Of a stretch of 64,000 nucleotides of DNA, positions 41,109 through 54,899 are shown one piece after another. Each line of letters begins with the position of its first letter. The stretch's first letter is position 1. The notes beneath the pieces were generated by a model. The model searched no databases and was not told the DNA's origin. It worked only from the letters and a program-made list of their open reading frames with translations. A program made the translations under genes and the position numbers. The DNA is from Hyperoplus lanceolatus (taxonomy: Eukaryota > Chordata > Actinopteri > Uranoscopiformes > Ammodytidae), in assembly GCA_026929865.2 (NCBI GenBank), contig CM049395.1, positions 14,607,001 to 14,671,000 of the forward strand. Reading direction: 5' to 3'.

Positions 41109-42216
41109 GGGGTTTTGCCTGCTCCCCGCATTTAGACAAGCGACTAAAAATAAAAGACAGTCAAATTCCGTGGATATTCTGCATAGAAACGATCAAGTGA
41201 TCTGGCAGGGGCATTGTGTGTGTTGTGGGTGCTCTTTGTATTTGATGTGATTGCATTTGTCTCTATGGGGCCAGAGATAAAAACAAACAAAAAACTGGGT
41301 GTTTACTGGTGATGTAAGGGGATCAGAAGCTTTGGAATCCGGAGGTTTAGGACTAATGCAAGAACCTTTCACTTGAAGGGGCCCCCGTGTGTTTGCAACA
41401 ATGCCATTAGTTCAGATAACAAACTTTCCCAGATCAGACTTTTATCTGGTGTAAGCTATAGCTGTAGCCATAATCATAAGTCCAGGGAAGCTTTCCAGCA
41501 CATATAAAGACAACTGGAAACTTTATTTAAGGCACTTCTCCAAAGTATGATGTCATTCTTTTGGCAATAAAAGCATAAAGATAAAAAAAGAAAAAGAAAA
41601 CAGGTTCAAAGTTAGAAGCTGCCCGCTATTTCCTCCACAGTTGTGACAGAACATATCCGGGAGCTCACCGTTCAATGTCTGAACGAGACCATTAAAACAC
41701 TGATAATTAGTCCAGGGAACAAACTGTCCAAAGCATTGCAATGGAAAAAGAGAGAGGGAGAGAGAGAGAGAGAGAGAGAGGCAGAGATTGGTAGATACGA
41801 GACAGCTGCAATTTAACATGCTGTGTGTAATATCTGCTATCTAGATTTTTGCTAATATGACCAGCGTATCTATGTCCTCTCACTCTCTTTTTACTGTCTA
41901 CAGGACCCTTACTACTCATAATATTTGGGTTTCAAATAGGATCAAGGACATCTGTGTCATCATTATCAGCACTCTGCTGTCTGGACATGTGTCACAATGC
42001 CTGCTTTTGTCTCCCACAGTGTGTTGTGTGCATGTTGCTGGTCCAGCATCAGATGTTTTCCCCATTTAATTATCGACACATGTGCTGTGTCAGAGAATGA
42101 CTAATTGTGGGTTTGCATGTAATCACTGCTGTTTGCGCTGTGTGTTGTATATCTGTCTGTGCATGTGTGCATTTATGCAACTTGAGGCTGCGGTGCTGTT
42201 CACACCCAAAAAAACC
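40030..42216. other. Non-coding DNA with microsatellites
   Basis: After the possible start exon. Holds the dispersed repeat at 40260-40625, (TG)n 41065-41107 and (GA)n 41753-41780; no gene seen. Confidence 0.5.
40260..40625. repeat. Second copy of the 13.3-kb dispersed repeat
   Basis: Shares TATGCCTCTGCTCCGACGCTAGCC, TGTGAGCACAATATTAT, AGCACAAACTT and AACATTGCCTACCACCAC with 13270-13920, in the same order, without the 38-bp array. Confidence 0.7.
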
Positions 42217-42615
42217 TTAAAGCCCTAGTAAACCCAAATCCACAAAATCCTTGTCATTTGGGGAGTGAATTGTGTTATAGTAATTATCTGAAAAGAGTTA
42301 AGCATATTTATCAACATTTATCAATCCAAATGAAAAAGTTTTTCATTCTTTGAAATTCGGTTTCGATCTAAGGGGCTATGCTCTGGTTCCTCTGACAGGT
42401 ATTTTGAACCAATCACGGCAGTTCTTTGCCTGAACATTCTATAAAACAATTACTGTTGCCATGGATACCGTTTTATATGGCCACACCCACACACTCCTGT
42501 CAAACAGTCTGTTTTTTGAACTGTTTTATAATAGTTAATAGTAGTTTTAAGACACCCAACATTGATATCATGTATTGATTTTGACTATTTAAGACCAGGT
42601 TTCCAGAGGCTTTAA
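42217..42615. mobile_element. TTAA-flanked MITE, family A copy 2
   Basis: Starts TTAAAGCCCTAGTAAACCC, ends GGTTTCCAGAGGCTTTAA; same orientation and interior words as 26542-26972, 399 bp. Two copies with the same ends and different flanks define the family's borders. Confidence 0.8.
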
Positions 42616-44941
42616 ATCCATTATTGAGTTATTACCTAACAATTCCTCTTATCTCTCCTGTCAGACGTACCGTCACAGAGACACATTTCCATTCGCTGAC
42701 CTTTAGCAGCTCTCTCCAATCTCCCAAATGGCGGCGGACTCAAACCTCGGATCGCACCGGCGGTACGCTTGGCACTGATTGGCCTCTTTTCTTTAGAGTG
42801 TGTTTGTCACAGGAGCTGAACAGCAGCACTCCGTCAATCACAGACTGATCACAGCTGAACCTGAGGCCGGGTCAGCGGGTCGGCCTCTGTCCCTCTTCTG
42901 TTTCCCCATCAGCCAAAAAACTCAGGAGGACTACAGAGTGGATGGCATGTCACAATAATGAGGCTGTTATAGAAAGCCAGCCAGCAGTATTAAGATGACC
43001 AGCATGGAATCTGCCCTGTCTTTTAAATGCGGCAGCGGTCGGTGAATAGCCCCACAAGCTGCTCCCACTGCCCTGCTTCCTTTTGACTGCATTGGCCCTG
43101 TGTGTGTCTGTCACTGCGGGTCGATGCAGCACCGGACCAGTGAGGAGAGCACAATATGTTCACTTCTATTGGAAGAGTGGCAGATCTAATGGGGCAGCCA
43201 TGTCTGGCCAATCTTGGCCTGACCAAAGCCAAGCTGTCACTGCAATCTACCCAGCCTTGCATACAAATCTTTGAAAGAAAAAAAGGGGTTTCACAATGCT
43301 ACACTTGGATTTGATTTCTACACATCTCTGGGTCTTCGAAGACCTGGGTTTGAAAATCAATATGTTTTTCCAGCCCAGTGACCCCAATCACGCATCTTTG
43401 AAAATGGGATTTTCCAGTCACACGACAAAAGCTATCAATCGTTAACCTGTATGACTACTACTGAGGTGAGATAGGAGGGAAAGTGGAAAAACACAGTGCT
43501 GTTGTTGCAAGTCCGCAGTAGTGTATCCTTCCTTTAATCAGGGGACACTGAACTCAGGTTTGTTTTGCAATAACATGTAATCCTGTATCAAGGAATGCTA
43601 ACCGGAATCTTAACCCTAACCTCTGAACAACTGAGGTGTGTGTTCATTGCGTAATCTGGAGATGTGTGTGTGTGTGTGTGTGTGTTTTTTAAGCGTGTAT
43701 GTGTTTTCCCAGCTGCACTACATGCTCCACAGTACTCCCTATGTGGGATGATAGTTTAGAGCTGAGTTTATTTGAGTGGATGGTTCATTGCAGTTCAGTT
43801 CATTTATGCTCCTTTGCACCACTGAGGAAATATATTGTATAATGAGAAGGGGGTTGGGGGGGATCAGGATTAAGGCTCTCTTTTGTGTGTCTGTTGCACT
43901 TATTTGCAGCCTGCATAACACTTAATAAGGAAGTATTAGATTGGGAGATTGGGTGGTGCAGAGTTCACCCAAAAATCCTTTTAAGAGTGTGTCATAATTT
44001 GGGATAGAGGGATTGTATCATTCTCCAGTGGTTACATAAATGGTTGATCCATATTTCTCTTTCTGTGTAAATGGCATGTGATGTGTGTAAAGCCTCTGTG
44101 ATGTCACTGCATAAATCCTCCAGTAACAATGAGCCAGATCAATACGCTGGGTTTTGCTATGAGTGTGTGTGGACATGCATGCACAGATGTGTTCTTTTAA
44201 CAGCAGTTAATTAATGGATGACCATGTGCTTCCAGATTAAATCCAGCTACAGTGGCACAACTAGGCCAAGGCATCAGGCCAGGACTGATTTTATCACACA
44301 GATACTTAGGAATGTAATGTAATGCTATATCCGCAGAAGGGAGATAACTCATGCATTTTGCTCTTCTTCTCTGCATTTAGAGCAATATTTTGTCTTTTTG
44401 ATCACATGTACAGTACATACACTTTCAATGCGCTCCTACAGTAGAGGGCATCCTACAGACATACTTTTATTATGCTTTTGAAATATATTTTTATTCCGGG
44501 ATTTGGGTGAAAAGATCGATGGGATGGAATATTCCTTTGATGGATGCAGTGACTTCCTGGATTCTTGTCTTGCCTTGGTTGAAAACCCAGGTCTTCTCAT
44601 TATTTTGATAAGAACATAACCTGGGTGCTATTATGTTTCCTCCAAGGCGTATTTGCTGTTGCAGATTTGTACTTTATAAACTTAATTTCTAGGAAACAGG
44701 TTTGAATAAAAGTGCGGTGAAACATTGATTTCTATGACAGAAACAATGTATTGGATAAGAATCCAACGTGTGAACTTTTGTGCGTCAGGGCAAAGAAGAG
44801 AGAAAGCTGTGGCTGTTTTGTTTAATTGCATAACTCATCTTAGTCACGCATGAGCGGCTGAACTCTGTGGGCTGTGTTCCTTTTCCAAACTGCAGAGGAG
44901 TTCAGAGCAGCAGAAGTGTCTGATGGGGAGTGTCAGCTGAG

Positions 44942-45461
44942 TTAAAAGGTCACCTATTATACAAAATGTACTTTTTCATGTTTTTGTAAAAACAATATGA
45001 GTCTCTGTGTTTCCCAAAGTACAAGAAAAAAACAACCCCCTCTCTCTTCTCTCCTACTCCACCTTTCTGAAACCTGTGTTCAAAAACCCCAGTCATATTT
45101 CTCTCCCCTTATGATGTCATAAGGGAGAAGCCACGCCCCCTCATTACCAACATTACCTAGCACTACCTCCACCTTTGATAAGAACAACCCCAGATACCCC
45201 TGAATCAAACTGGCAGTAAGATTCAAACCAGCAGTTAGGTTCATGGTCAGTCAGAACAGACTAGGCTTTTTGTAAGGCGGGGTTTAAAGAAACAGGCTCT
45301 AAAACTGAACGCTTCACACAGAGGCTGAACAGTAGAGATTAAGCAATGTCCTTGTGAGAATTGTAAATGTTTTTATTGGAAACTACACCATGAAAAACAT
45401 TTCTTGTAAAAACCAGAATCAAAATCTGAACCTAAAAATTAGCATAATATGTGACCTTTAA
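44942..45461. mobile_element. TTAA-flanked MITE, 520 bp
   Basis: Left end TTAAAAGGTCACCTATTATA; right end reads GCATAATATGTGACCTTTAA, its near-exact inverse. No ORF inside. Confidence 0.8.
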
Positions 45462-46411
45462 TGTAGAAAGAAAGCACAAACAGACAGAAGAGCATGGTCT
45501 CGCATGAAAATTGCGTGTTAGGCTTTCAGATACACATGCAAATTTCACAGGATGATACTCTGAGATTTCATGTTTCATCATGAGGCCAACGACAACCTCT
45601 TTCTCTCTTTGTGCCTTTTGTCTCACTTACCTGTTACTCCCTTTGTTCCTGCAACATGACATCTCAGGATAATAGGTACACATGTCACCCAAATTCTTCA
45701 GATGCTCATGACGTTGTCAAACTCTGTAAGCAAATGACTGTGGTACGCTTTCTGTGAAATTTGAAAGGTGAACAAGACACACACACATACTGTACTCTCC
45801 GCTTTTTTTCCTGGTCAAGGCCTGAGGCTTTCTTAGCAAACCTGCCATGTCTGTGTGTGTGTGTGTGTGTGCATACTGTTCTCATAGACAATGCTTGAAC
45901 AAATATACATTACAATAATAAGAGAGGAGACCGGCTGTGGCCTGGGGACAGGCTTAATAGATACATTTTATGCAAATACAGAGAAATAGGAAAGTGTGAA
46001 CGCGAAAATGGAGATGCAGATCTACGCTTCACAAAGACAGAGAAAAGTAATATAGGAGAAAATAGGAAAGCTACAACAAGAATCCAGATCATGGCAACAT
46101 TTTCATCCAAGGTGTTGACCACAACTTTATTTTCCATTGCTTTCAATGATAAATGTACAGAATTTGATTATGTCTGCGGATATGTTTTATACATTTAAAC
46201 AACAACTGAGGAGGCTCCCTGGGAGAAAGCAGGGCACAACCTTTCATATATTTAAAGGAGATTTTCGGCAAAATAATAAAATGAAAGAAACATGTTGAGG
46301 CCCTTACAATAAAATATTTCCTTTTCATAGTCCAATCCTGACACTTGACATTTTAGAGGGACCGTAGAGTCATAATTTAACAAACTTCATCCAAGAATGA
46401 TACGAATACAG

Positions 46412-46590
46412 GGGGCGCCCTTAACTCAGTTGGTAGCCCCCCCCCCCGGGCCAGGCCCAGCAGCAGACCCGGGTTCGACTCCCGCCCGCGGTCGTTCTCT
46501 GCATGCCACTCCCCTCTCTGCCCCATTTCACCTCTGTCTCTCTGCACTATCAATAAAGCATAACAATGCCCCCCCCCCCCAAAAAAAAAT
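46412..46590 (+). mobile_element. tRNA-derived SINE with intact target duplication
   Basis: tRNA-like head: CTTAACTCAGTTGGTAG (A box) and GGGTTCGACTCCC (B box). The tail contains CAATAAAGCATAACAATGCC then C and A runs. The 16-bp repeats AATGATACGAATACAG at 46396-46411 and 46591-46606 are identical, pointing to a fairly recent insertion. Confidence 0.85.
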
Positions 46591-46989
46591 AATGATACGA
46601 ATACAGACCATGCAATGTAGCAACATGTATCAGTGTGTGGATACACCATGTGTATGGGAACCCTTCCTCACACGTACTGATGAGGGCCCAGCAGAAGAAA
46701 ACAATAGAGAGCAACAGAGACTGAGGTGAGAACAGCCGGTCCTAGAGATGCGATTTGCTTCTCTTCTTTGTATGTGTTGTTACAGACAAACAAGAGTTCC
46801 TCCCTTCATGCTGGCCCTGGGTGTTGATTTGCTCTCTGCTCTGAGAAATGGGGCTTAGGGGTGTTCACAGGTAGACACACTCTGGGAATGAATAAGTGAA
46901 TGTGCCCTACTTACTGATAAAGAAAGGAGCCAAGAAGTGTGTAGCAGTCCTCTACACATCTGCTGCTCAGCCCCTTTGCCAGTCCTCCC

Positions 46990-47917
46990 TTAAAGCCACT
47001 ACGAGTAAGTCGGCACGTTGGCGACACCTTTGAACAAAAGCGGTAGTATTTTAACGACGCCAGCTGTCGTGAAGCTGTTTTCTAGCTCGTGCAGGGAGTG
47101 CAAGATTCAAATAATCAGGAAGCAATATGGTGCGTGTCCGTGTGTTGAAAGTGTGGAGGGCACCGGACTCTTTTCGGCTCTGTGAGTCTATGGGTGACAC
47201 AGCATCAACTAATGGCAGTAAGTGCTAAACACACCTGATTGCAATGAGTTGATGCATTGTCACCTCTCACGGAGCTGAACGAGTCCGTGTCCTCACACCA
47301 AGCGAATGAACGAGAGATGGCAGTTAGTTAGTATGGATCACGATGAGGTAATGTGTTTATGTTGTAAATAATGACTATTTCAGATGAATAATGGTCATCT
47401 GATGATGCTGGTGAGGCAAAGTAAACTTTGTTTTAGTAGGCTACCGCTCATTCATTTAGGAGTAAACACTGCAGTCTAGGTTCGCTGCGTGAAATTGTGT
47501 ATACGTTGCTTGGCAACGCCCTCCCCGCCCCGCCTATCACTCTTTTAGCTTTTCTTCATTGCATTTTCTTTTTTTTCTTTGATGGTTCAGCCCCGTTATC
47601 AGTCATTATGAACAAACAACTGTCTCAAACAAGGCTCCCGCTCCCCTTCCCTCACCTGGAGCCATAGGCTTCTCAAATCGCGTTCCTGCGCCGCACTGAA
47701 ATCTGCGACCAATACGGATATGTGACCATAGAGCATGCACGCGTGAACCGAAAATCGGACTGGGTGTACGACCAGATCAAATGCAGTAATAAAAACTATA
47801 TAAAAAAGTCTTTCTTTGCACAGATGGTCTCGTTTGCTGTTAAAGGTAATTTATGATTATGAGAGGAAACATGAGGCTGTTTAAAAGATATTTAAATGTT
47901 ACTCGTTGCTGCTTTAA
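46990..47917. mobile_element. TTAA-flanked element, about 930 bp
   Basis: Left end TTAAAGCCACTACGAGTAA; right end is the inverse of TTAAAGCAGCAACGAGTAA. Interior is CG-rich in parts and has no transposase ORF. Confidence 0.7.
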
Positions 47918-49846
47918 GGACTGTGTTGTGCAGCCAAGCAGAGCCGGAATATCTCACCCACATGTCAAATACATGTAATCAAAAAATTTGCCCTAGCCTG
48001 CACACATGACGGACATAACAGAACATACTCTCCTCTACACACGCCTACACTGACCAAGCATACACAGCCTTAGAGCGATAGACAGCCTTAGACAGACATT
48101 TAATAATGCCCCAAAGCTGTATACTAAGGGATTCAGAGGTCAGTTATATAATGCAACCATATTAGAACAGACAGCAGAGAGTCTTATTCTGGGAGCAAAA
48201 ATGTCTCAGTATCCTTGCGTTTAGATCAAGTGGTGTGTCTTTTAAATTACAATAAGATAGGGTTTTATTTTACATATTCACACATTACATGAGAAATATG
48301 AAAAACCTGTAACCTTTTTAAATCCTGATACAGTATATATGGCTTAAAATATCATTCAATAACATGCATTTGCCCTGTTCAAGGTATCCAATAATATTAA
48401 TCTCACTTTGGCAACATAATCTTGTATCTATTTGCACGGGCGTTGCTAAAAATGAGCCGGACACTTCCAACCTCTTTGGATAAATAAACAGCACACAGTA
48501 TTTTTGCAACAAAGGGTGTTGTTTCCACCTCATCCTCTCCAGCGCAAACAGTTCATGCCAAGGCAGTGGCACTTTGAGATTTACATTGTAGTTTGGATCA
48601 GGTTCCGATAAGGTGTTGTTGTAGTTTAATAAAAAAACAAAATGAATAGAGGCAGCTCATTTGTACTACCTCTTCACATACATTGGTCTCACAGGACAGG
48701 GATGACATTTTGAAACTGAGAGCAAAATAATGGAAATTCATCCTGCAACACACGTAAAACACTGTGTGTGTGCGCGCTGCTGTGAAAAGTCATTGTTCTA
48801 CCGATGTGGTAAACCATATATCTTCAGACAGTGAAGGGGCGGCTTTAATCCCCTAAACTTTATTAAACAAACAATAAACCAACAAGACATACAGTGGGTG
48901 TGACAGTGGCAGAGAAATAACGTTATTCTGTGAGACTCATTTCCCTCTCCCCTCTGAGTGCATACGTTTCCATGTGCACCAGACAGTGTCAGTCTCTCTC
49001 TCTGTCATAGGCATGTCTCCTCCCCGCCCCCTCCATAGTCAGGGCTTTACTCTCCCCACAGACTGTAGGAACTTGTGAACCTTTAGCCTGCATACCATAA
49101 GAACCATGGAGAGGCCAGTTATTCTGAGAAATAAAGAGAAGCACAATTAACAACCGCTTGTCAGACAGGTTGACACAAAATGACATCCCGAAAGTACGGC
49201 AAAGAAACAATAAAGAAAGCTAGGCCTGGGGAAACTAATGATACATTTTCCTCTGGCATGTTATAGCCAAGGAGACATATAATGGCCAACAAGAATGTGT
49301 TCTATCTGATTAATCTGGTAACAGGCATGGGAATAGAGGTGTCACCTTGGGAGTGTTGTTAGTTTCGACTTCAGGTTGGACATGATGGCACTGCCTGTGT
49401 GTGCTTTGGCAAAACAAGCACGAAAGATGCAACACTATTTTTCCAAAGAGATGAGGTATAGGAAAACAAATTTGGCATTTAGAATAGGTAATAGGATGGA
49501 TAAGTTGATGAATATATGTAGAGAAAAAAAACTGTATGGGGACTGGATATGAATGGTGGGGCTATCTATCTTCATATCATCTTTTTCTAAGGACCAAAAC
49601 CACATATATGGAGCTGTTGGTGTGGATGAGAGACTGCGTGGGAGGTGATAGGCAGCACGTCCTGTTTTCTGCATCATTGTGAAGGGCTAATTATAGGAAA
49701 GCTAAGCAGCAAATGTGAGATGAGAGATCTGAGGACGAATGAAAACAGAAAACCTGAGGCAATAGTTAAATGCTGCACAACGATTGATTCTGGCCAAAGT
49801 CATCTATTAACATTGACAGATGACACCCCCCCCCCAATAAAAAAAA

Positions 49847-49930
<84 letters not shown>

Positions 49931-52518
49931 CACAATAAAATAATAAATTAATGAAAAAATACACAAGGAGTCATTTCTGTTGTGGATTTATTTTAGAGAG
50001 TGCAAAGAAATTATTCTGCCCCTGGGGGGTAATGAGAGTCCTCAGCAGAATGTGCTGTCTCTTACTCTTCAGGTTTGCCATGGGGATTCCTTACTTAACA
50101 CTAGGCCTCCCAGCATGCAACAGAGCCTGCTGATATATGTTTATTCACACAGTCACTCAGCCATTCCACTCTCCAGCGGAGGGATGTGCAGTCTATGAAC
50201 AGTGCCAAAAAGGAAAATATATTACAAATAGAAAACCCGCATTCAAATCTTGCTGCAAAAAAAAACAAAAAAAACAAAGGTAAATGAGCCTTAGCAATGC
50301 TGTACAATAATATTAAGTCTAAATACATCATCATAATATTGGGAAGTTTATTCCATTATAATGCATGGTATTGTTTAATATGTTGTTAAAACTATGTCAC
50401 TCTAAAACTTTGTGTAATTTTAGTAGTCAGTGGGACTTTAGAATCTAGAAGATCCTCCCTGCTTTTAAAATAACATACTCTTTCTTTTTTTGTGGAGTTG
50501 TCCATAAAAAGTATAGGTTTGCATGCAATATGCATACAGTCATGACATACTATTTTGTTGTAACATTGCCCTTGACCCTTTGTTGTTATATATCCATTGC
50601 ATCACTTTGTTCTCTCTCTGCTGTGATGAGGACAGTGGGTCAGATCCAGCTGAAAAAGCATACTGGTTTTGCAGACTTCAAAATATGACCAGAGGTTTAT
50701 GACATCCGGGTATGTATATTTGGGACATCCTGAATCCCTTTCTGCCATACTAAATAGCATGGGAGTATGGTAATTGGAATACAGGGCCAGCAGAAATGGG
50801 ACAAAGAACGTGGGAACAACAGGTGTGTCAGTGGAAGGGTGCTTAGGTAAGAAAAGGCGACGCAAGAAGTGTGGTATGCCTCTTTGTCGCGCACCTCTTG
50901 CTTGAGGCACGCACACTGAGATCTAGGCCAAGAGACATGCAGTGATTTTCAAGTGTCTTGTGTAAAGTTCAGATAGGAAGTGTATATATCTGTACTCTTG
51001 TGGCACCTGGATTTGCAATGGAGTGGTATCCAGGCTTTTGTTTTGTTTGTAGTTAATATTTTACAATTTGTTCTTAGTGCCGCACTGGGCTGCCCCCCTC
51101 TTGCTGTCTCCCCTTCCTTCTTGGTCTTTGTCAGTAGTGCCAGGTCAGCAAATACATTTTAAATTACATTTTCTGACAGTAAAACTTCTTGTATTGCTTG
51201 TTTCGGTTTTGCCGACTGCTGTTGTGTTTATTTAGAATTAGTGTCAGCCATAATTATTGATGGTGCTTGACACATTTTGTTAAGCACCATCGTCGACATG
51301 ATGTTAAAGAGCAGTTTGTGTGTAAGACATTTACGCCTAATAATATAGAATATCTTTCCTTCATAAAGCGAAAAAGTAGATTATATTTATAGAAATGAGA
51401 AATTGAATTTATAGACACTGAGACACAGCCCATTTTTGTAAAAGTATTTTTTTTATTTAGGTATTAACATCATTTTGTCCCTGTTTTGTACTTTTTGTCA
51501 TCATGGGAGTGGATTTCTGGCCCCTTCCTGCTTTTCCTTATATACATTTTGATCTCAGTGCAATTTCTGTGGCGCGTGCATGCATTTTAAAGTGCTCAGC
51601 TGTGATTGTTTGATATGTTGAAAGAGAAAATCCTCCCACAAAGGTATGTAGCCCTCACAGATCAACCCTCTTAACTGATTAAAGCTTTATGAGAGTTTTC
51701 ACTGTGTGCAGCCGCCTACAGGTCGGCCGCCTGCTGTTACTGATCAACCCATGGATTCAACACTGATTAGGACCATTAAAGCTGATGCTATCTCTAAAGA
51801 AAATGTGTTGTAAATGAACATTAACAATAGAAATTAAATGTATAGCATTGTATAAAAGGTAGATTATGTTGTATTGCTTTGTGATTGCAATGCTCAAACA
51901 AATTAAACAGATAATTTGCGTTCGGCCATTTCTGAATGAAGACACAGCACCCTGACGTCAATGGTCAATGAGAAATGTGAACTTTGTACAGCTCCTTCAT
52001 TTTCTAGATATTCTAATTCAGTCTTCTTGACCCAGTTAGGACACTTCGGTTCACTGATTGTTTTCCTCTGTGTCTGCACTTCTATGTGCTATATATGTCA
52101 CACGTAAAGGAGACTGAAAGTGGGTCAGTCTGGGCATGCGAGGCCTTGGTAAAAAGCAGGTCAGATCCCCCCCCCCTCTCCCCTTGCAGGTATAAAATGA
52201 TTTTGTGTGCCTTTTGGCGTCTCCCTAATGCTCCGGGTGTTCTCGTTCAACTGATGCTCTATTTGTGGAAGTATCCATGGTGATGATTTGCAGTCATGGA
52301 AAAGGGGCGGATGGACAAGTGGGTCTGTCTATTTGGCACACATGGGGAAGTTCTCTGTGCGCTCCCTGCCTGTCTATTTGCCTTCTCAAACAAGACTGGG
52401 GGAAGTGGGGGGGCTGGACAGGGAAAAGGGTTATGGGGATATAAGGATGGGTAAATAGTTACAGAAAAACCACAGCCAAGGAAATTGGGGGGGGGGGGGG
52501 GGGGTGGAAAGAGGGAAG

Positions 52519-52553
<35 letters not shown>

Positions 52554-53010
52554 ATGACAAGAGCAAAAGCTCCAGTCAGGCCCCAAGGGTAATTTGGTTT
52601 TGCAATGAGACACGTCGCAGTACATTCCCGACATGACTAAAGCTGCTGCGTTCCTTATTTTTTTCCTACAGTAAAGAACCATTACATAACCAGCAGCTTA
52701 AGGCGTGTTTACAAAACATGTATGGTAAGGAGAAGAGAACCTGATCGACGAACGTACACTGTACAAATCCACAGAGGAAAATCCCTAAGTTAGCAAACAT
52801 AATGTGAGGATTTTTTTTTTCATAAAAATGTTTTACTTTAAAACTTTTTTTACGTTAAAACTTTACTATTGATTGTACACAATAGCAGCAGTCAGCAGAC
52901 TCCTGAGAGCGAGAGAGGGAGGGACGGACAGGACTGGGGAAAACTGGTAATGAGCTGAAAGCAACTGATACCTAGAGACTACAGATAGGACTGGTTGGAA
53001 GGCCTAGGCC
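47918..53010. other. Gene-free stretch with microsatellites
   Basis: No supported gene. Contains (TAA)n at 49850-49929 (about 27 units), a G-run at 52487-52503, (GA)n at 52519-52551, and a 10-bp perfect hairpin GATGGTGCTT/AAGCACCATC at 51259-51291. Confidence 0.5.
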
Positions 53011-53972
53011 GGGTTCAAAAAGCTCTACTAACGTCCTCCCTCCTACATACTCAACATGTATATACTACATACTGTCTACTTAAAGAGGACCTATTATGCT
53101 ACTTTTCTGGTCTTAATTTCTTGTTTTACACTTCTATAGAGCAACCTGACACGAATCACATCACAAAAAACTATGTAGATTTTCGGGAAGCTCTTTCTCT
53201 TATTTTGGCGATCCAGCACATCCTGTCAACACTTGAGTGTGTGTGCTTCGGCTCCCTCCGCCTGTGCTTCGGCCATCTCCGCCCCCCTCCCCCCCCTCCT
53301 GCAAACCCCACTCCGTTGTGATTGGTTACCTTCCTTCCGGAACACTTTCAGTGGCGGGAAGCGCGAGCATGGACCTATAAGGGCGCGAGGCAGACGCGAA
53401 CAGGGAAGTGACAGCATTACCATACATGGAAACATCCGCGTGGAGACGTCACAAAGTTTTATGCGACGTCACAAATTATGAAAGGGTAGACCGCTTTGAA
53501 GACGTGACTTCTCGACTGGCTAGAATAGTGTTTAGTGCTCTGCACAGACACCCCAGACGGTCAGCAGGGAATATGTCGAAATGCATGTAAGTCATTATTT
53601 GATAATTTAGTATGGTTAAGCATGACTATGAATCATCATAACAACGTTTATAGGTCATAAAAGTCAAAAAGCATCATAGGTCCTCTTTAATGATCGATTG
53701 TGTATGCGGGGTTCGTCGGACCGTTTACACTGAATTATACAGAAGCAATAAAGAATTTTAAAAATAACTTCTGTGTCGTTTGAAAAGACGCAATGCATTG
53801 TGGGGCGGTTGAGTAGGAAAAAGTAACCTGTCGATCTATACACAAAATCTTCCCGGAAGTCAGTACTCATCCGGGCATTTATCGCCTTCACAAACTTGCC
53901 TACACAACCACGACATTATCAAATTGATGTAAAAATTAGTAGGACGTTGGTAGGACTTTTCGAACAGAGCCC
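53011..53972. mobile_element. TIR element interrupted by a TTAA MITE
   Basis: The left arm (53011 onward) has TTCAAAAAGCTCTACTAACG and the right arm the inverse of TTCGAAAAGTCCTACCAACG, the same terminal repeat with a few changes. Between the arms sits a complete TTAA element (53080-53690), so the host element is older. Confidence 0.6.
53080..53690. mobile_element. TTAA-flanked MITE, 611 bp, nested
   Basis: Left end TTAAAGAGGACCTATTATGC; right end GCATCATAGGTCCTCTTTAA is its inverse with one mismatch. Its ends resemble those of the 44942 element (CTATTATGC core), so the two may belong to one superfamily group. Confidence 0.85.
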
Positions 53973-54794
53973 TGACTCTGTCAAACACTTACAACCAGAT
54001 TTGAATCATTCCCTCACTGTGGGGACCTGTTTTGAGCATGGAAAAGATGTTAGCTTCAGCAGAACCCAGCCCCTTATTCGTCTCCCTACAGCAGCCCTCT
54101 GGGTACAGTCGGGCCTGTTGCATAACTGCAGACTCCAATGAAGTTTTTTAATTCAACAGACGCCAGGTCATAAATCAACAACCATTCCAAAACAGACATC
54201 TAAATGAAAGTGCCCCGACGAAGATGTAAATGTTACCCTGTGTTGCCGTGTAACCGCGGATGACGAAACAACCCTGTCGCTGTTTGCTCTGCTACTTTAC
54301 AGTTTCAAATTTGTCCCAGAGGACTGGGGGCCATAACGCCAAAGTAGCATCAAATGTAGCGTCAAATCCATGCTATCTAATAAAAATGCCACCGACTCCT
54401 TGCACCGGTGTCTACATTGCACATTGTGCAACAGAGTGACTCTTTGAAAACTCTTCAGATTTGCCTCAGTGTTGCTCTGACATCAAGGACTCTAAATATA
54501 TGGGTCATTATGACAGTTCAGCTGAAACAGTACAAAAACACTGTTTCTGAAATGTGAAGCTGGGAATAAGGAATCAATTAAACTCAAGTCTGTGCAAAAG
54601 TTGGAATATTAAGTCATCTGTCTAACAAAAATCCTGAGAAAGTGGGTAGATGAAAGAATAACAAGAGAGAAAAAGAGAGAGAAAACATAGAGAGCGAAAG
54701 AGTTTGCTTGGCACGGTTGAAGCCGGTTAGATAACTGAAGGTCAGAAGTAGGGTGTTATGTGCTTTCAGTCGCACTAGGCTACGAAATACCACA

Positions 54795-54870
54795 GGCCCA
54801 GGGAGACAGGCCCCAGCCCTCGGCCCACACCTGGCCCAGGGAGACAGGCCCCAGCCCTCGGCCCACACCT
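54795..54870. repeat. 38-bp GC-rich tandem duplication
   Basis: Two identical copies of a unit starting GGCCCAGGGAGACAGGCCCC (54795-54832 and 54833-54870), immediately before the Harbinger-like element. Confidence 0.9.
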
Positions 54871-54899
54871 GGCCTCAGCATTCTGTTCCCCATCCTCAG

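Noticed and set aside
42624-43274. Short ORFs near 42.6-43.3 kb as exons
   Set aside because: No consistent splice sites or recognisable peptide.
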